From contig JAVHZZ010000009.1 in assembly GCA_036250195.1 (NCBI GenBank), forward strand, positions 101,330,771 through 101,394,770: DNA of 64,000 nucleotides. The letters are read 5' to 3'. Positions 34,320 to 46,634 of the stretch are shown here, in pieces. The stretch comes from Mixophyes australis. Taxonomy: Eukaryota; Chordata; Amphibia; Anura; Limnodynastidae. The notes under the pieces are model-generated. The model was given only the letters and a program-made list of their open reading frames with translations, ran no database searches and was not told the origin of the DNA. Made by a program: the position numbers and the translations under genes. Positions within the stretch are counted from its first letter, which is position 1. Each line of letters starts with the position of its first letter.

Positions 34320-34835
34320 TGAGTGAGAGGGAAGAAAGCTGCAGGAGGATAGGATATGAACAGTAGAAGATGGTGTAGGGAGATATGTGAGAGGAACATG
34401 GGAGAACATGGTTTATTGGGATCTGTGAGAGGAACAAGGGAGAAGATGGAGCGGGGGGTATGTAAGAGGGAGAGGGCAGAAAATGGTACAGGGGTTTAGG
34501 TGAGAGGGAAAGGGAAGAAGATGTTGCAGAGGGATAGGTGAGAGGGACAGGAGAGAAGTTAGTGCAGGAGTTTAGGTGAGAGGAACAAGGGAGAAAATCT
34601 TGCAGGGGAATACAGGAGAAGATGGTGCAGTTGGGGGATAGGAATGGACTGGGGAAAAGATTGTGCAGGGGAATAGGAGAACGGGACAGAAGAGAAGTTG
34701 GTGCAGGGGTATAGATGAGTGGGACAGGGGAGAAGATGGTGCAGGGGGATAGGTGAGAGGGACAGGGGTGAAGATGGTGCAGGGGGTAAGTGAGAGGTAC
34801 AGGGCAGAAGATGGTGCATTCAAGAAGAGGCAAGA
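34320..34835 (-). repeat. Purine-rich minisatellite, 36-50 bp unit
   Basis: GAAGATGGTGCAGGGGGATA followed by GGTGAGAGGGACAGG recurs with indels at least ten times. The plus strand is almost pure purine. The 172-codon minus-strand frame (34315-34833), rich in Pro, Leu and Ser, is a product of the array. Confidence 0.85.
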
Positions 34836-35204
34836 TAATGAGGGCAGGAGAGGTTAAACAGCAGAATGGTAGGCTTTACTGAACAGGGTTCAAGGAATAG
34901 TTTGAAGCTCTGCAGGCTAAGGATAGAACGAGGTAGATCATTCCAGAGTACTGGGCCAGCAGGAAAGAAATCTTGAATGTAGGAGTGAATGTGTCACGGG
35001 CACTAGGAGTCTTTGCCCAGGATATCACCAGATGATGGACTTACCAGAGTGATATAGTTGGTACTATGGTTCTCTGGTAGCAGGGTGACAACGGAACAGG
35101 AGAAACAGCAGATGGTGAGAGAATGCTCGAGGAAAGTCTGTGACTAGCAGCAACTGTTAATGAGTAGATGAATGTACACGAGGAACCAGATGGACAAGGA
35201 AACG

Positions 35205-35480
35205 TGAGGAAAGTCAGTGGTCTGCGTATAGCAAGTTGTACCACTGCTATAGTGAGAAGGAATGTCCAGGAGTAGCGAGGAGGTAGTGAGAGTCAGCGGT
35301 CTGCGTATAGCAAGTTGTACCGCTGTCTATAGTGAAGGAATGGAATCCAGGTGAAGGTAGGTAACGGGGAAGTCAGTGGTCTGTGTATAGCAAGTTGTAC
35401 CACTGCTTATGTGAGAGGATACTTGAAGCTGGTGTCACAGGGAACAGTAGTCAGTGGTCTGCATCAGCAAGTTGTACCAA
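35205..35480. repeat. Tandem repeat in LTR, four copies of about 80 bp
   Basis: AGTCAGTGGTCTGCGTATAG followed by CAAGTTGTACCACTGCTAT recurs near 35212, 35291, 35373 and 35450 with small changes (GTCTGTGTATAG, GTCTGCATCAG). Confidence 0.85.
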
Positions 35481-36047
35481 TGCTATATATATGTGAGGAG
35501 GGGCACGAGGAGATGAATGTAAAGCAGAGTATACACGGGGCACACAGAACTTGATCCCACGATGATATCCACAATACAACGATAACTGACAAGCACTGCT
35601 TGAAATATACAAAGTCACAATAGCTATCCAGGCAATAGTAAACAAAGTCAATGGTAACAATAGCTTCAATGGATAGGAGGCTCCTGAGGAGAACACAACT
35701 CAGTCCAGATGGATATGCAATACATAAGCAAAGTCAATGGAAGGTATGCATACCGCGGTTCAGGAGAGCAGGCTGTCAGAGAGACGTGCAGGGATACCTG
35801 AACGGCTGAAGGCCGGCAGGAGGAGAGACCACTGGAGAGTGGAAGCGGTAATCAGGTTGGTGCAGCGCATGGCAGGTAATCCAGAATCAACAAAGCAATA
35901 CTCAGGAAGCAGTAGTAAGTGGAACTGGAAATATGAAGAACAAGAGAGTTGAGGTTGTCTGGTATCCAGTAGTAGAGGTGGAGGCAGCGGAGAGCTGACA
36001 CGATAAACCCTGGAGAGATGAGACGATCAGGAACTCTGCAATAGTAA

Positions 36048-36380
36048 CGGAGGCAGCGGATAGGAATCAGCTGAGTGCAGGCACGATGAACACAGGAGAA
36101 TTGAAGTGAACAGGAACTCTGTAGAAGTCACGGAGGCAGCGGATAGGAATCAGCTGAATGCAGGCACGATGAACACAGGAGAGTTGAAGTGAACAGGAAC
36201 TCTGTAGTAGTAACGGAGGCAGCGGATAGGAATCAGATGAGTGCAGGCACGATGAACACAGGAGAGTTGAAGTGAACAGGAACTCTGTAGTAGTAACGGA
36301 GGCAGCGGATAGGAATCAGCTGAGTGCAAGCACGATAAACACAGGAGAGTTGAAGTGGTCTGGAAACCACAATAGCAGCA
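36048..36380. repeat. 83-bp tandem repeat in LTR, four copies
   Basis: CGGAGGCAGCGGATAGGAAT begins at 36048, 36131, 36214 and 36297, exactly 83 bp apart. Each unit continues with a CAGGCACGATGAACACAGGA segment. Copies are nearly identical. Confidence 0.95.
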
Positions 36381-36649
36381 AACAGGAATCAGCAGGAGCT
36401 GAATACACGAGGAACACAGGAACACCTTCAGAGGCTCATGGGGAATGAGACTCCAAGATCAGGCAACCAGGTAATGATCACAGGTGGTTTAAATAGGGAG
36501 GGTTGCCTGATCATCCAATCAATTAAAAGCAACAGGTACTGAAGGCTTGATAAGGGCTGCACATGCGTAGACCCTCAGGATGGCGGACGGCCACGGTTCC
36601 TGAACACACGGGAAATGGCACTCACAGTTCGGTGAGTGACAGAATGGTT

Positions 36650-38935
36650 TTTATCAAACAACTAGTAGCTGCATGCGATCCAACATAGTGGCAACATGTG
36701 ACAAACTTTACACATGGATCTTTCATAATGCGATAGTGCGGCCTGGACCCTCTAGCAGATTCATTTCAAGAAGCACCCAAAGCCCAGCACCACTGGAGTT
36801 ACTTCCTCTCTCCCCATCTTGTTCCTGAATTGGAACACCATCCCCCACATTTAAGACATGGAACATACACCTCCATGACTGTGGATGGACAAGAGAATGT
36901 GGAACTAACTTTCCTAAAGTGAGTCGAGGAAACATGAGGGGATACTCAGCATGCAATGTGTCCATCAGTTTCCTGAGAGTCCATGCTGTTTACTTGACAA
37001 GTAACTTACACCTGCTCTTCCCCATGAATTCATGCTTGCAGTCAAGCTAATTTCAATGTTGAAACTGTTGATTGCTCTCTGGATTGTGCCATGAGCTGCA
37101 GTAGACAGCATAATGGGCCAGGGGCATACCACAGTACAATAATTGGACAGTGCTGGCTTAGAATGATCAAAGTACATATCATTAAAAGTAATAATTATAT
37201 TAACTCTTCTGCCGTGTAAAATAGCAAGCGATTTGAAATTTACCCGGTTTACAAATGTTTTCCGGTCTAGCAATGAATCTGGCACACAATTGCGATTACA
37301 TTATTTTTCACCTGAAACACTATTGTTCTTCCATCAATCAAAGCAAACAAATGCCTTTATACAAAGGCCACATTTAGCAGAATAAAACCAAGAGGAAAAT
37401 GTGCAAAAGAAGTTAAATAGAGATTATTACTGCTGTGCCATCTAACACTGCCAGGACATGTAACGTAGGATCTATAATTTATAAATGAATATTACCATTG
37501 TATATACTATGTTTCCTATTTTTATATACAAGTTGACTTGCATCAATAAATTTTATAAGTATAGTGTTTATTGTGCACTTCAGTATTGCCATTATTCTCC
37601 AGACCAGTTAATGTTTATTGAAGAAAAGAGTAATTCACGTTCACATGCTTGAATTTTGAATTTCTCTTTAATAAATTATATAGTACACAATATGAAAAGG
37701 CTTACCTTGTAACAAATATTGGTTTTATAACCACATCTCATCTTATACCATGTAGATGCTATGTTTGCTTTAATAGAAAGCAAATTGCAGAAAATTCAAT
37801 GTACGATGAGGAATACATTGATATTCCATTGAAAGATTGGTAAGCTACAACAGGCAAAGGAAAAATTGAAATGAAAAGATAGCAATTAGTTATTCTGAGT
37901 GAGTTGGTGTTCATACGCTCACACAAATATATTGGACAAAGGGGTTTATTGTTACAAGTATTTTTCTTTTCAAACAATTCTTATTTTGCTAAAATGTATA
38001 AACTGCTTAATGCCAAAAGAATGCCACAAAGTATACATTCTAAAATAGTGATAAGTGATACAAAACCTTTGATATGACCCTTTTATCTGTGTGCAGTTTT
38101 TTTGGTATAGATCAGTGGCCAGACATCTGTATGTCACAATACTAGTCTGCACGGGTCACAAAATCCTAGGTACAGTAGGTGAAAAGTTTTTACAAATATT
38201 TAAATGTAGGAATTTATCCGTAATAGTGAAATGTTGGCTTTTCAGCTATTGCTTTATAGATTCCAGATTTAATCACAGGTGTGACATTAATTATTAATCA
38301 CAAATGTGCAGTTTTTATATTTATTATTCCCCTTGGCTACTTTTACTGTCTCTTCCCTCCATTGCTTCAGAGTTTTACACTTCCCTTATGTATGAAAGAA
38401 TAGGATTCTACGAGTAATTAGAAATGACAATATATTTTTAATGTGGGCAGGTATGTATGACCCAAAACACCTGCTCCCACATCTTCCTCAAAGTAACTGA
38501 TACTTATAAAGTAAAAAAGAAAGTTTATTAAAAAATACATTTTTATTTACAGACTGCTGTCGGGAAATTAAGAGGCAACCTGTCCTTTCAGTTTCACTTT
38601 TAAGGCCTTTCCATACATCTGGGCAGATATCTCACAATAAGAAAAATATCCCCTGCTTTATATTTTCATGTGTAGTGTAATTTATACTCTGACTCGGGTC
38701 ATTGGGGCCTGGTAATACTTTTCCACCCATATTTGGCTCAATATGATCCCTATATTTTGGTATTAGTGAGAACTCAACTATATACTTGCTTTGTGTAGTT
38801 CTCCACAGAATCTTGGTTTTCTCTTGGTCTTTACCTCAGACTGCTGATCTTTCTAGAATCTAGCAAAATGTTTGTTGAAAGAGTACATGTTTTATCCTTG
38901 GGGAAGGACTGGGAGACCCAGTGATATTGATCATA
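36650..38935. other. AT-rich DNA with nothing recognised
   Basis: No gene or repeat could be supported. Frames of 80-106 codons on the minus strand (36723-37285) have no family features. Confidence 0.4.
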
Positions 38936-38939
38936 TTTG

Positions 38940-39357
38940 CTGTGGCTGGATCACCTATAAGTAACTTATTGTAATAATATATTTAAATTATTAGCACAGT
39001 GTGCCAATTAATATTGTTGCAAATGTACTGATTCTTGATACTGTGTATTATAAATGTATTTAATTTATTATATTGTGTTATATGTCTGTGTAGGAATTGC
39101 ATTCATTTTTATGGTAAATGTCTGATGCAATGAGTATATGTTTGAGGAGTCTGTTGTGTTGCTTCGAGAGGAAGTCCTCATTAAGGCTAATTAAGTCTAT
39201 TCATGCGAGTAACCAACATGTCCTTTTTAGTCTAAATGTACCACAGGAAGTCGTTACTGGTATTCTTGAGTGGCCTTTTGTCCAAAGTGTTAGAACCTGT
39301 CTGAACATTGTAAACAGCACGTGATATAGGATATCACAGATAAGTGTAAATTTTGTT
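38940..39357 (+). mobile_element. Left part of an LTR-like sequence split by L1
   Basis: This joins across the L1 target duplication to 45968 onward. The joined sequence would have U3-like text here and a TATA box and polyadenylation signal on the other side. The left limit is not resolved. Confidence 0.45.
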
Positions 39358-39806
39358 AAGTATAAATTGCATGGGGGGGTGGCTTGGAAGACAAAATGGC
39401 TCTGGTATCTATCTTCCTAGGAGTCCTTTTACATGATCTTTACAAGGATCCTTGAAGCCTTGGCTCAACGGGTTTGAACCCTAGACTATTTAAAGACACC
39501 ACTGAGCCAAATATATTTACTCAAGACCCTAAATTGAGTTCTTGATTCCTAGGGCCTGCTCTTGCCCCAGAGCCCTATTTGACACCACTGAGATGCTCAC
39601 ATTACCAACTGACAGTTTCGTACACAACTGGAAGTGTCATAATAAACAGCGCAGCATCAGTGGGATCCTGGATATATGAGGAGGTAAATTATAAATTGTC
39701 TATTCCTAATCATCAAGCGAAACACGCTAATCCTCACCATCCACACAAATATTACCTACAATCGCATCTCCAGACATGACCCCATTGGAAAAATAGCTAA
39801 CTGCTT

Positions 39807-39809
<3 letters not shown>

Positions 39810-39864
<55 letters not shown>
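39810..39864. repeat. (TA)n microsatellite in L1 5' UTR
   Basis: An alternating TA run of about 50 bases, preceded by a short CACACA. Confidence 0.97.
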
Positions 39865-39866
<2 letters not shown>

Positions 39867-40269
39867 TTATTTCTATTCACCTGCAGCCATTTTACCAATG
39901 GTGACTCTTCACATTACACTGCACTACATAATTTCAAATCTCTACATCTATTTTGCCTTCAACATCATAATTACATTTACACTGCTGTACCATTTAATCA
40001 CCAGTAAAAAAAAAACTTTAATACTGGCTAAAAAAGTTATATTGGACATTATACTTTTACTGCTCAACATTCTCTTTTTCATCTCCCATTTGTAATCTAA
40101 ATATATGAAAAACAACACCTGTTAGATATTTGCTATATTACAACTGAAAAATGTATTATCTTGGTTTGACAGCTCTATAATGTAATATTTGATGGTTAAC
40201 ACTCTCTCCGTCTGGAAATGGGACTTACCTGATTTGTTTGAAACACTAACTTAGCTCTTCTTTCACCTA

Positions 40270-41204
40270 TAATGGATAAATTTGTTATTGCTTCTACATC
40301 TGGCAAACCACAACGTAATGAAAATGAAAAAAAAATTGGTAGATGTGGTACTGTCCTGTCCATCAGGGTGTAAAGACTTGAGTGATGCTTCAATGTCTAC
40401 AGACTCTAACTCTCACACCCCTCCCCAATTCACATTTGGGCCGTTGGTGACACATCCTCCTCCTCTCTCATATGAAGCTGTTGTACGAGGAATCAAAGAA
40501 ACAATGGAACCATTAATGCAACAACAAGTGAACAAATTCACTGCGGCAATGCAAGAACTTAAAGACCAGATTTCACAAACTACTAAATTAACTCCATATT
40601 GCAAAATATATGCATAAAATTGAATGTCAAAAGACTCTTACTGCCTCAATAGTTAAACCCAGAAACAAATGTTAAACAAACTAGACGAATTGGAAAATAG
40701 ATAAAAAAAAAATAACCTCCGCCTAGTAGGGCTACCGGAAACTATTAAAGGAACAGCCTTGTTATCCTTTCTTTCTAAAGATCTACGTCGAACTCTATGA
40801 GTCACCAAAGAGATAACCACAATTGATATTGAACAAGCACACAGATTGGGTTCACCGAGGGAAAATTTGAAAGACCATCCCCAAACAATGATCTTTATGT
40901 GACTAAATTATATGCATAAAACAGCCCTCTAGACTGCATCTAAAAACCTAGGCTCTATCATTTGGGAAGATCATCGCCTTTAACTTTTCCAGGATTATTC
41001 TGCTGAAGTCACTAGAGGAAAAAAATTATTCTTACCAATCTGTGCCACTTTGATAAAAGAAGGGAAGAAATTTGTCCTTTTATAACCAGCTCGCTTGAGA
41101 ATCTTCGATGGCAGAGAATCAAAGGACTTTATGACAGTAGCGAATGCCCAAGCCTTTCTCTCAGAAATGAATGTGGAATTGGAAACTACGGGTCAACAAA
41201 ATTA
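40270..41204 (+). pseudogene. L1 ORF1 (RNA-binding protein) pseudogene
   Basis: ORF1 encodes the nucleic-acid-binding chaperone of the L1 particle. The N-terminal part (40282-40617) is open, polar, and ends in a short coiled-coil-like stretch (MEPLMQQQVNKFTAAMQEL). Further on, with several stops and frame changes, NNLRLVGLPE (about 40713) and DIEQAHRLGS (about 40829) mark the RNA-recognition-type domain. LFQDYSAEVTRGKKLF (about 40987) and the PARLRIFDG segment (about 41090) mark the C-terminal domain. The terminus is near 41204. At least four in-frame stops make it non-functional. ORF2 starts about 800 bp downstream. Confidence 0.8.
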
Positions 41205-42006
41205 AATTTATTCCTGATATGTCATGGCTGTGACTTTGTTTGATCCTCCGTTGATATGATGCCCCACTTGGACCCTAATACATGTAGTTATACCATTTCT
41301 GAAAATGTTTTATTTTCTCATGTTTTCTTTCTTTAATTTATGGATGTTATTTTAAACATATTTACTTCTTATATTTATATATTCATGATACCTCTATCAG
41401 GCTAGAGACCACCTTGACATGCAAGGATTCTATGGCCACTAACACAATTGATACTTAATGATATTACATTACTTTGTTCTATATAATACTACTTATAGTT
41501 TTCTAACTTACTTAGTGTTTCTTATTTTATGTAACCAATATTTCTAGAATATTTCTACCCATCACATTTTATTTGTTTTAGTCATTCGTTACTTACCCAC
41601 TTAACCTTAACATTTTTACACAACTTTCCCTTTTTTGGGTACTGGATATTCACTTAAAATTCTCCTTGGGGGGAGAGATCAGATTATCTCTCCACTTTTT
41701 TTCAATGTTTTATACCAATATACAAAAGATTTTGATCCACCTGGCTAGACTCGGGATCCATAATCACTATAATAATTTACCCCTATCCCATATGTCCCAT
41801 ATTTCCCTAATGTTTGTCATTTTCCTTGGTAGTTGCTCTCATTATTCTTTAAAACCCTTGCAACAAGATGTTATTTTATTGTCCCTAAAAGATGAAGCAG
41901 ATCGGGGGGAAAAAGAACATAATTTGTACGATATATTTGAATATTATTATACTATACAAAGATTTTGTTATTGGTTATGTATGATATCTTCCTTATGATT
42001 CAATCG

Positions 42007-43883
42007 ATGAATGCTTTAAAATTTTGTTCTTGGAACATTATAGGTGTTAACTCACCTATTAAACGGAACAAAATCATTACTTACTTAAATAAAACCAAAG
42101 CAGATGTTACTCTACTGCAGGAAACACATTTAACTGATACGGAACATGACAAACTATTCATGCTAAAACAAAAGGTAATTGCATATGCATCTTATTCCAG
42201 CAAATCCAGAGGTGTGGCTGGAAGGTCTCCATGTTGACATTCATTATAATATCTAATACGGGAAGGTCTCCATATTGACATTCATCATAAGATAACTGAC
42301 AAAGAAGGACGCTTTATTATATTAGATGTAACTATAACTAATACTAAATACATTATATGCAATTTATATGCCCCAAATGTTAAATCTAAAACATTTTTTC
42401 CCACATTTAATCAACAAACTTTATAAACCTGTAGTCGGAGGAGATTTTAATATGGTTGCATCTAGCCAATTAGAGAGAACAGGCCCATCCTCACATCAAA
42501 ATTCCCACAACCAAATTAACATACAATATATTAAAAACCAGTTGTGATTGCTGGATATATGGAGAACCGGACATCCAACTGATCTGGAATATACTTGTCT
42601 GTCGTCAGCCCATAATACATTATCCCGCATTGACTATTTTCTAATTTTCCGAAAACTCACCACTAAAACTTTAGCATCTGGTATCAAACCAATAGGATTA
42701 TCAGACCATCCGTTGATTTGGGTTAAGATAGAAAGCCAGACCCCATCGCGAACTCATAGAAAATGGCGATTTCCCGGTTGTCTCTCCAACTAACAAAATT
42801 TTCGCAACATGCTAAAAATGTCAAGGGATACTTATGTATATAACAATCAGCAACATACTGATGATACATTACTATTTTGGCAAACTGCAAAAGCAGTTAT
42901 CCAGGGAGATATTATCTCTTTCATTAAAAAATACAGAGCAGAACAGCAAACAGCTTATCTAGCAGCCTAGCATGAATTGTCAGAGTCCTTCATGGTATTT
43001 AAACACCAACCTACACCAGACAATATGGTCCGTTACAAACAGAAGCCAGTCCACTTCAATCATATTTTACAACAGCAGAGTGAATGCCAAATAGCGACGA
43101 GTAGATTTATTTTTTATAGATTTTGCAATAAGTCAGGTAGGCTCCTCTCCAACCTGCTGAATGGCACTAGAATACACGCCACTATCCCGTCTCTATAAGT
43201 GCAGGACGGCACACTTAAACATAAGGGAGCAGAAATTATAGAGGCTCCGAGGGCTTTTACACTGAGCTTTATACACAAAATCCAATTGATACAGATTTAT
43301 GTGACTCCTTTTAGGAGTCGATTTCCCTACCCAAACTAACGTAGTACAAACTGACTCTTTAGTCGCACCCATATCTACTGATGAAGTCCTTTCAGTGATA
43401 AAAAAATTAAAATCTTTTAGATCCCCGGTCCCTGATGGACTTAGCGGGGAATTCTATAAAATCCTCCAAGATTGAATTGTTGCTCCACTAACAGAATTCT
43501 TTAATGTGATCCTCTCGGATAACAAGATGCCTAGACATTTCAATAATGCCATAACTAAAGTGCTTCCCAAGGAAGGAACCCAATGCTTCCGGGATCTTAT
43601 AGACCTATTTCCCTACTTAATGTGGATTACAAAAGTTTTACGAAGATAATGGCAAAATGGTTGAAAATATTGCTGCCAACACTAATACATAGGGATCAAA
43701 CTGGATTTATATAGGGACGACATTCAGTGACAAACGTTAGAAAAGTGCTAACGGTTCTCCACGCTTTGGAGGTGTCTGGGACGGATGACCCCATCCTTTT
43801 ATTATCCCTAGATGCTGGAACAGCATTTGATCTTGTGACATGGGATCATCTGTTTGGAAACCTTGCATAGATTTTGCTTTCCT

Positions 43884-43915
<32 letters not shown>

Positions 43916-45640
43916 TATTAATATTCTGAAAACTTTATATCAATCCCCTACCACACAAGATTTGGCAAATAGTTTTATTTCCTCTCCATTTGTAGTAGAA
44001 ATGGGCACCAGACAGGGATGCCCGATATCCCCGCTGCTGTTTGAGCTAGCCTTAGAACCCCAGGCAGTAGCGTTGGGAGATAATTCCAAATATTGCGGCA
44101 TTCGTCTGCAGGGATGCGAGACTAAATTGGCGCTCTTTGCAGACGACATGCTACTTATGGTCTCTGACCCCAGTAGATTCATCCCTTCCATTATGCATAG
44201 TATTCAATGGTTTAGTTCCTTTGCGGGTCACAAAATCAATTTTAACAAATCCGAACTAAAACCGCTATCAGGAATCCCCACTATTATGCGTGACTCAGAA
44301 CTTAATTGCCAGTTCACATTATCTTACACTAAAATCTAATATGTAGGAATTTACATACCAGATAAATTACAAAATCTCTATTCCATTTACTATCCACCTA
44401 TCATCAAAAAAATAACTTCACTCCTGCTCAATTGGCATAATCTACTGGGCCACAATGCCACCATTAAAAGCGTATGTTTTCCCAAGCTATCCTATCCACT
44501 TCAGATGCTCCCAATTGGCTTATTTAAATCTGATTTACATACTTGTACCACAATATTCTCTAAATTTATCTAGCAGTTCCAAACAACCTTGTGTAGTCAG
44601 ACATAAATTAATCCTCGGAAAGGTCCAAGAGGGCATTGGATTACCGCATATACTTTCCTTTACACCGGCTGCTCTGTTCCGACACACTGTAGACTGGCTC
44701 TAACACCGTGAACATTTTACAAACCAAGCACTGGAAAACACTTTATTCCACCCATACATTCCAGCATTTTTACTACACTCACCAAAATTCCTGATACCTC
44801 CACAATTTCATCACAATGTTCTGTCTTAAGATACATATAAGGCCTGGACTCACATTAATAAGAAATACAACAGAGGTTTCAAATATACTAGATTGATTCC
44901 AATATGGGGTAATTCGGCATTTCCACCTAGTCTGGAAAATGCCAATTTCTTTGTGTGGCGTAAAAACTATAATGGCAATCAAAGATGTATTTTAACCGGG
45001 AGGCAAACTCTATACTTTACAACAATTGTGGAAAAAAACTGGTATCCCAAACACACAATTTTACATGTACCTTCAACTTCGACATTACATCACTCTGTTC
45101 AGCTTCCAATAATCACACCTGAGACCCCTGATGGTCTAGATGCCCTACTTACCTTTTTAAACTCGTCTTCAGGAGGTCCATTTAAAAACAATTCACAGGG
45201 CTTACATTATTCAAGCCAGATGCGCTTCATGTTTAGAGAGGAGACGGAGCTATGCCCAAAATGTAAAATGTAAATAGTGGATTGGTCACATAATTTTTGT
45301 GAATACAGGACAATTAAAGTTTTGAAATAAAGTTACAGATTTCATAGTTTCAAAATACACTTGACTGCATCTAGAGAACCACTCCTCCTTGCTAATTTTG
45401 ATGCCTGGAAGAATGTTTTACCCTCCCTTGAGTTGCTTCCTGCCCTAACAATAATGGTCACTGTAGGCAAACAGCTGATCCTAAGACATTGGACATCCCC
45501 GGTTCCTCCAACCTTTGACAAACTTCAGACAGCAATATTAGATATTATTTATTTAGACAGGGAAGCTACACTTCCTGATATTGAAAAATATCCTTTTACT
45601 GGGTGTCTCACCCTCATTGACATAAACTGAAGCTACCCTG
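42007..45640 (+). pseudogene. L1 ORF2 (endonuclease-reverse transcriptase) pseudogene
   Basis: The frame opens MNALKFCSWNIIGVNSPIKR, the standard start of an L1 endonuclease. LLQETHL follows, then GGDFNMV near 42440, SRIDYFLI near 42625 and LSDHPLIW near 42700. Reverse transcriptase blocks follow: SPVPDGLSGEFYK near 43421, GTRQGCPISPLLF near 44004 and the catalytic FADDMLL at 44136-44156. The C-terminal region includes TPETPDGLDALLTFL (about 45117) and SREPLLLA (about 45370). Many stops and frameshifts, a GATA insertion at 43884 and a deletion near 45588 that removes the last part of the protein all disable it. Endonuclease and reverse transcriptase catalytic residues are still visible. Confidence 0.9.
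43884..43914 (+). repeat. (GATA)n microsatellite inside L1 reverse transcriptase
   Basis: About seven to eight GATA units interrupt the coding remnant. Confidence 0.95.
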
Positions 45641-45967
45641 GCGTAAACAACTACCATTCCTTCACTATCCCCTGTTAATATCCCCTTATTCTTTACTACC
45701 CCATTGGAATTTTTTTTCTTGTTTATGGATGCTCATTATGCCTATACATTCCATTATAATATTGTTATTGTTCATCGTTATGCACATAGGATCCCTGTTT
45801 TGACTAATATATCTGACCAATGTTTATTTTAAGTTAAGCTGATGTTATCATTTATATTGTGATACCTTAATTTATGAACTCATTTATATATTCAATGCCC
45901 TTATTGTTTTGTTGTTTTCTCTTCTTTAAAACCAATTAAGAGAAAATCAAACAAGTATAAATTGCAT

Positions 45968-46630
45968 TTGGGGAAACATATTGCATCCTGATATTAAAAA
46001 TAACTCAGACTTCTTGGGGCCAGCAAAGAGTTCAGTGGGCTGGCTTATCCCCTGCTAGGCTTTGTTCAAAACTGTATAAAACAGCACTGGTTTATACTGA
46101 AATGTATCATGATTGTTTTATCTGACCTTCTGATCACTTGTACCTTCAACCAGTGTGAACTGTCAGGACACTGGAGCTAATAAACATCACTTGCTTCAAG
46201 ATCCTGCTTTGACAAATTCTTCCCTGCTGTATTTCCTGTGACCTACAGATTAGACTCAAATCTAAACCATTTCCATCTGTTCTGAGGTTTGGACCCAGTT
46301 TTCCAGTGCCAACGCTTTGCCGCTACCTGCAGCTCTGGCCAGTGTGATAGAGCAGGGGGGATTCATCCACAGCAACCTTGATCTATAGGAAGAGGTCAGG
46401 CTTACTAGCCCAGGTGCACCAGCAAGGGGGTACACTAGCAGAGACAGTTACCCGGAAGGCACGTGGTTCTGTATGCTGATAAGGAGTCCAGTGGTGGCAG
46501 CAGTTTAAGCCCCTCTTACTGTGGTTATAGGGCGAAATTGGGATACAGAAAGGGAACGGTGGCAAAGTAAGCCCAGTTGGTTCCCAGCAACAACAGACAC
46601 GGTGGCATAGGCGGTCCATCCTGTCACACT
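45968..46630 (+). mobile_element. Right part of the LTR-like sequence split by L1
   Basis: It contains a TATAAAAC box at about 46074-46081 and an AATAAA signal at 46179-46184, about 105 bp downstream. That is the promoter and polyadenylation order of an LTR in plus orientation. Together with 38940-39357 it would form one LTR, possibly with leader sequence after about 46290. No terminal duplication or primer-binding site could be fixed, and no viral gene is present. Confidence 0.5.
46074..46184 (+). promoter_or_regulatory. LTR-type TATA box and polyadenylation signal
   Basis: TATAAAAC and AATAAA lie about 105 bp apart in the LTR-like sequence and would delimit its R region. Function is inferred from arrangement only. 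Confidence 0.45.
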
Positions 46631-46634
46631 AGCC

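Larger units (their letters stand above)
34992..36641 (-). mobile_element. Solo LTR of 1,650 bp with perfect 5-bp duplication
   Basis: The segment has TGTCAC at one end and GTGACA at the other. GAATG flanks it on both sides (34987-34991 and 36642-36646). The 5-bp duplication and TG...CA termini are the signature of LTR retrotransposon integration. No internal coding region remains, so recombination between two LTRs is the likely origin. A TATTTAAAC box on the minus strand (about 36486-36494) suggests minus orientation. Two families of internal tandem repeats enlarge it. Confidence 0.85.
39373..45952 (+). mobile_element. Full-length but decayed L1 with perfect 15-bp duplication
   Basis: AAGTATAAATTGCAT precedes (39358-39372) and follows (45953-45967) the element. 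It starts with a G run and GGTGGCTTGG, a typical L1 5' UTR start. An ORF1 remnant (about 40270-41204), an ORF2 remnant (42007-45640) and a 3' UTR follow. The 3' end is GAGAAAATCAAAC with no poly(A), matching the other L1 copy. A (TA)n array (39810-39864) and a (GATA)n array (43884-43914) expanded inside it. Full length, 6,580 bp, is unusual because most LINE copies are 5'-truncated. Confidence 0.92.

Noticed and set aside
34315..34833. 172-codon Pro/Leu/Ser-rich protein on the minus strand
   Set aside because: The frame is a by-product of a purine-rich minisatellite and repeats with it.
36150..36425. Cys-rich 91-codon minus-strand protein
   Set aside because: It lies on the 83-bp tandem repeat of the solo LTR and repeats with the same period.
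36650..38935. Possible host exons in unique AT-rich DNA
   Set aside because: The open frames are short, lack domain motifs and show no consistent splice pattern that I can support by eye.
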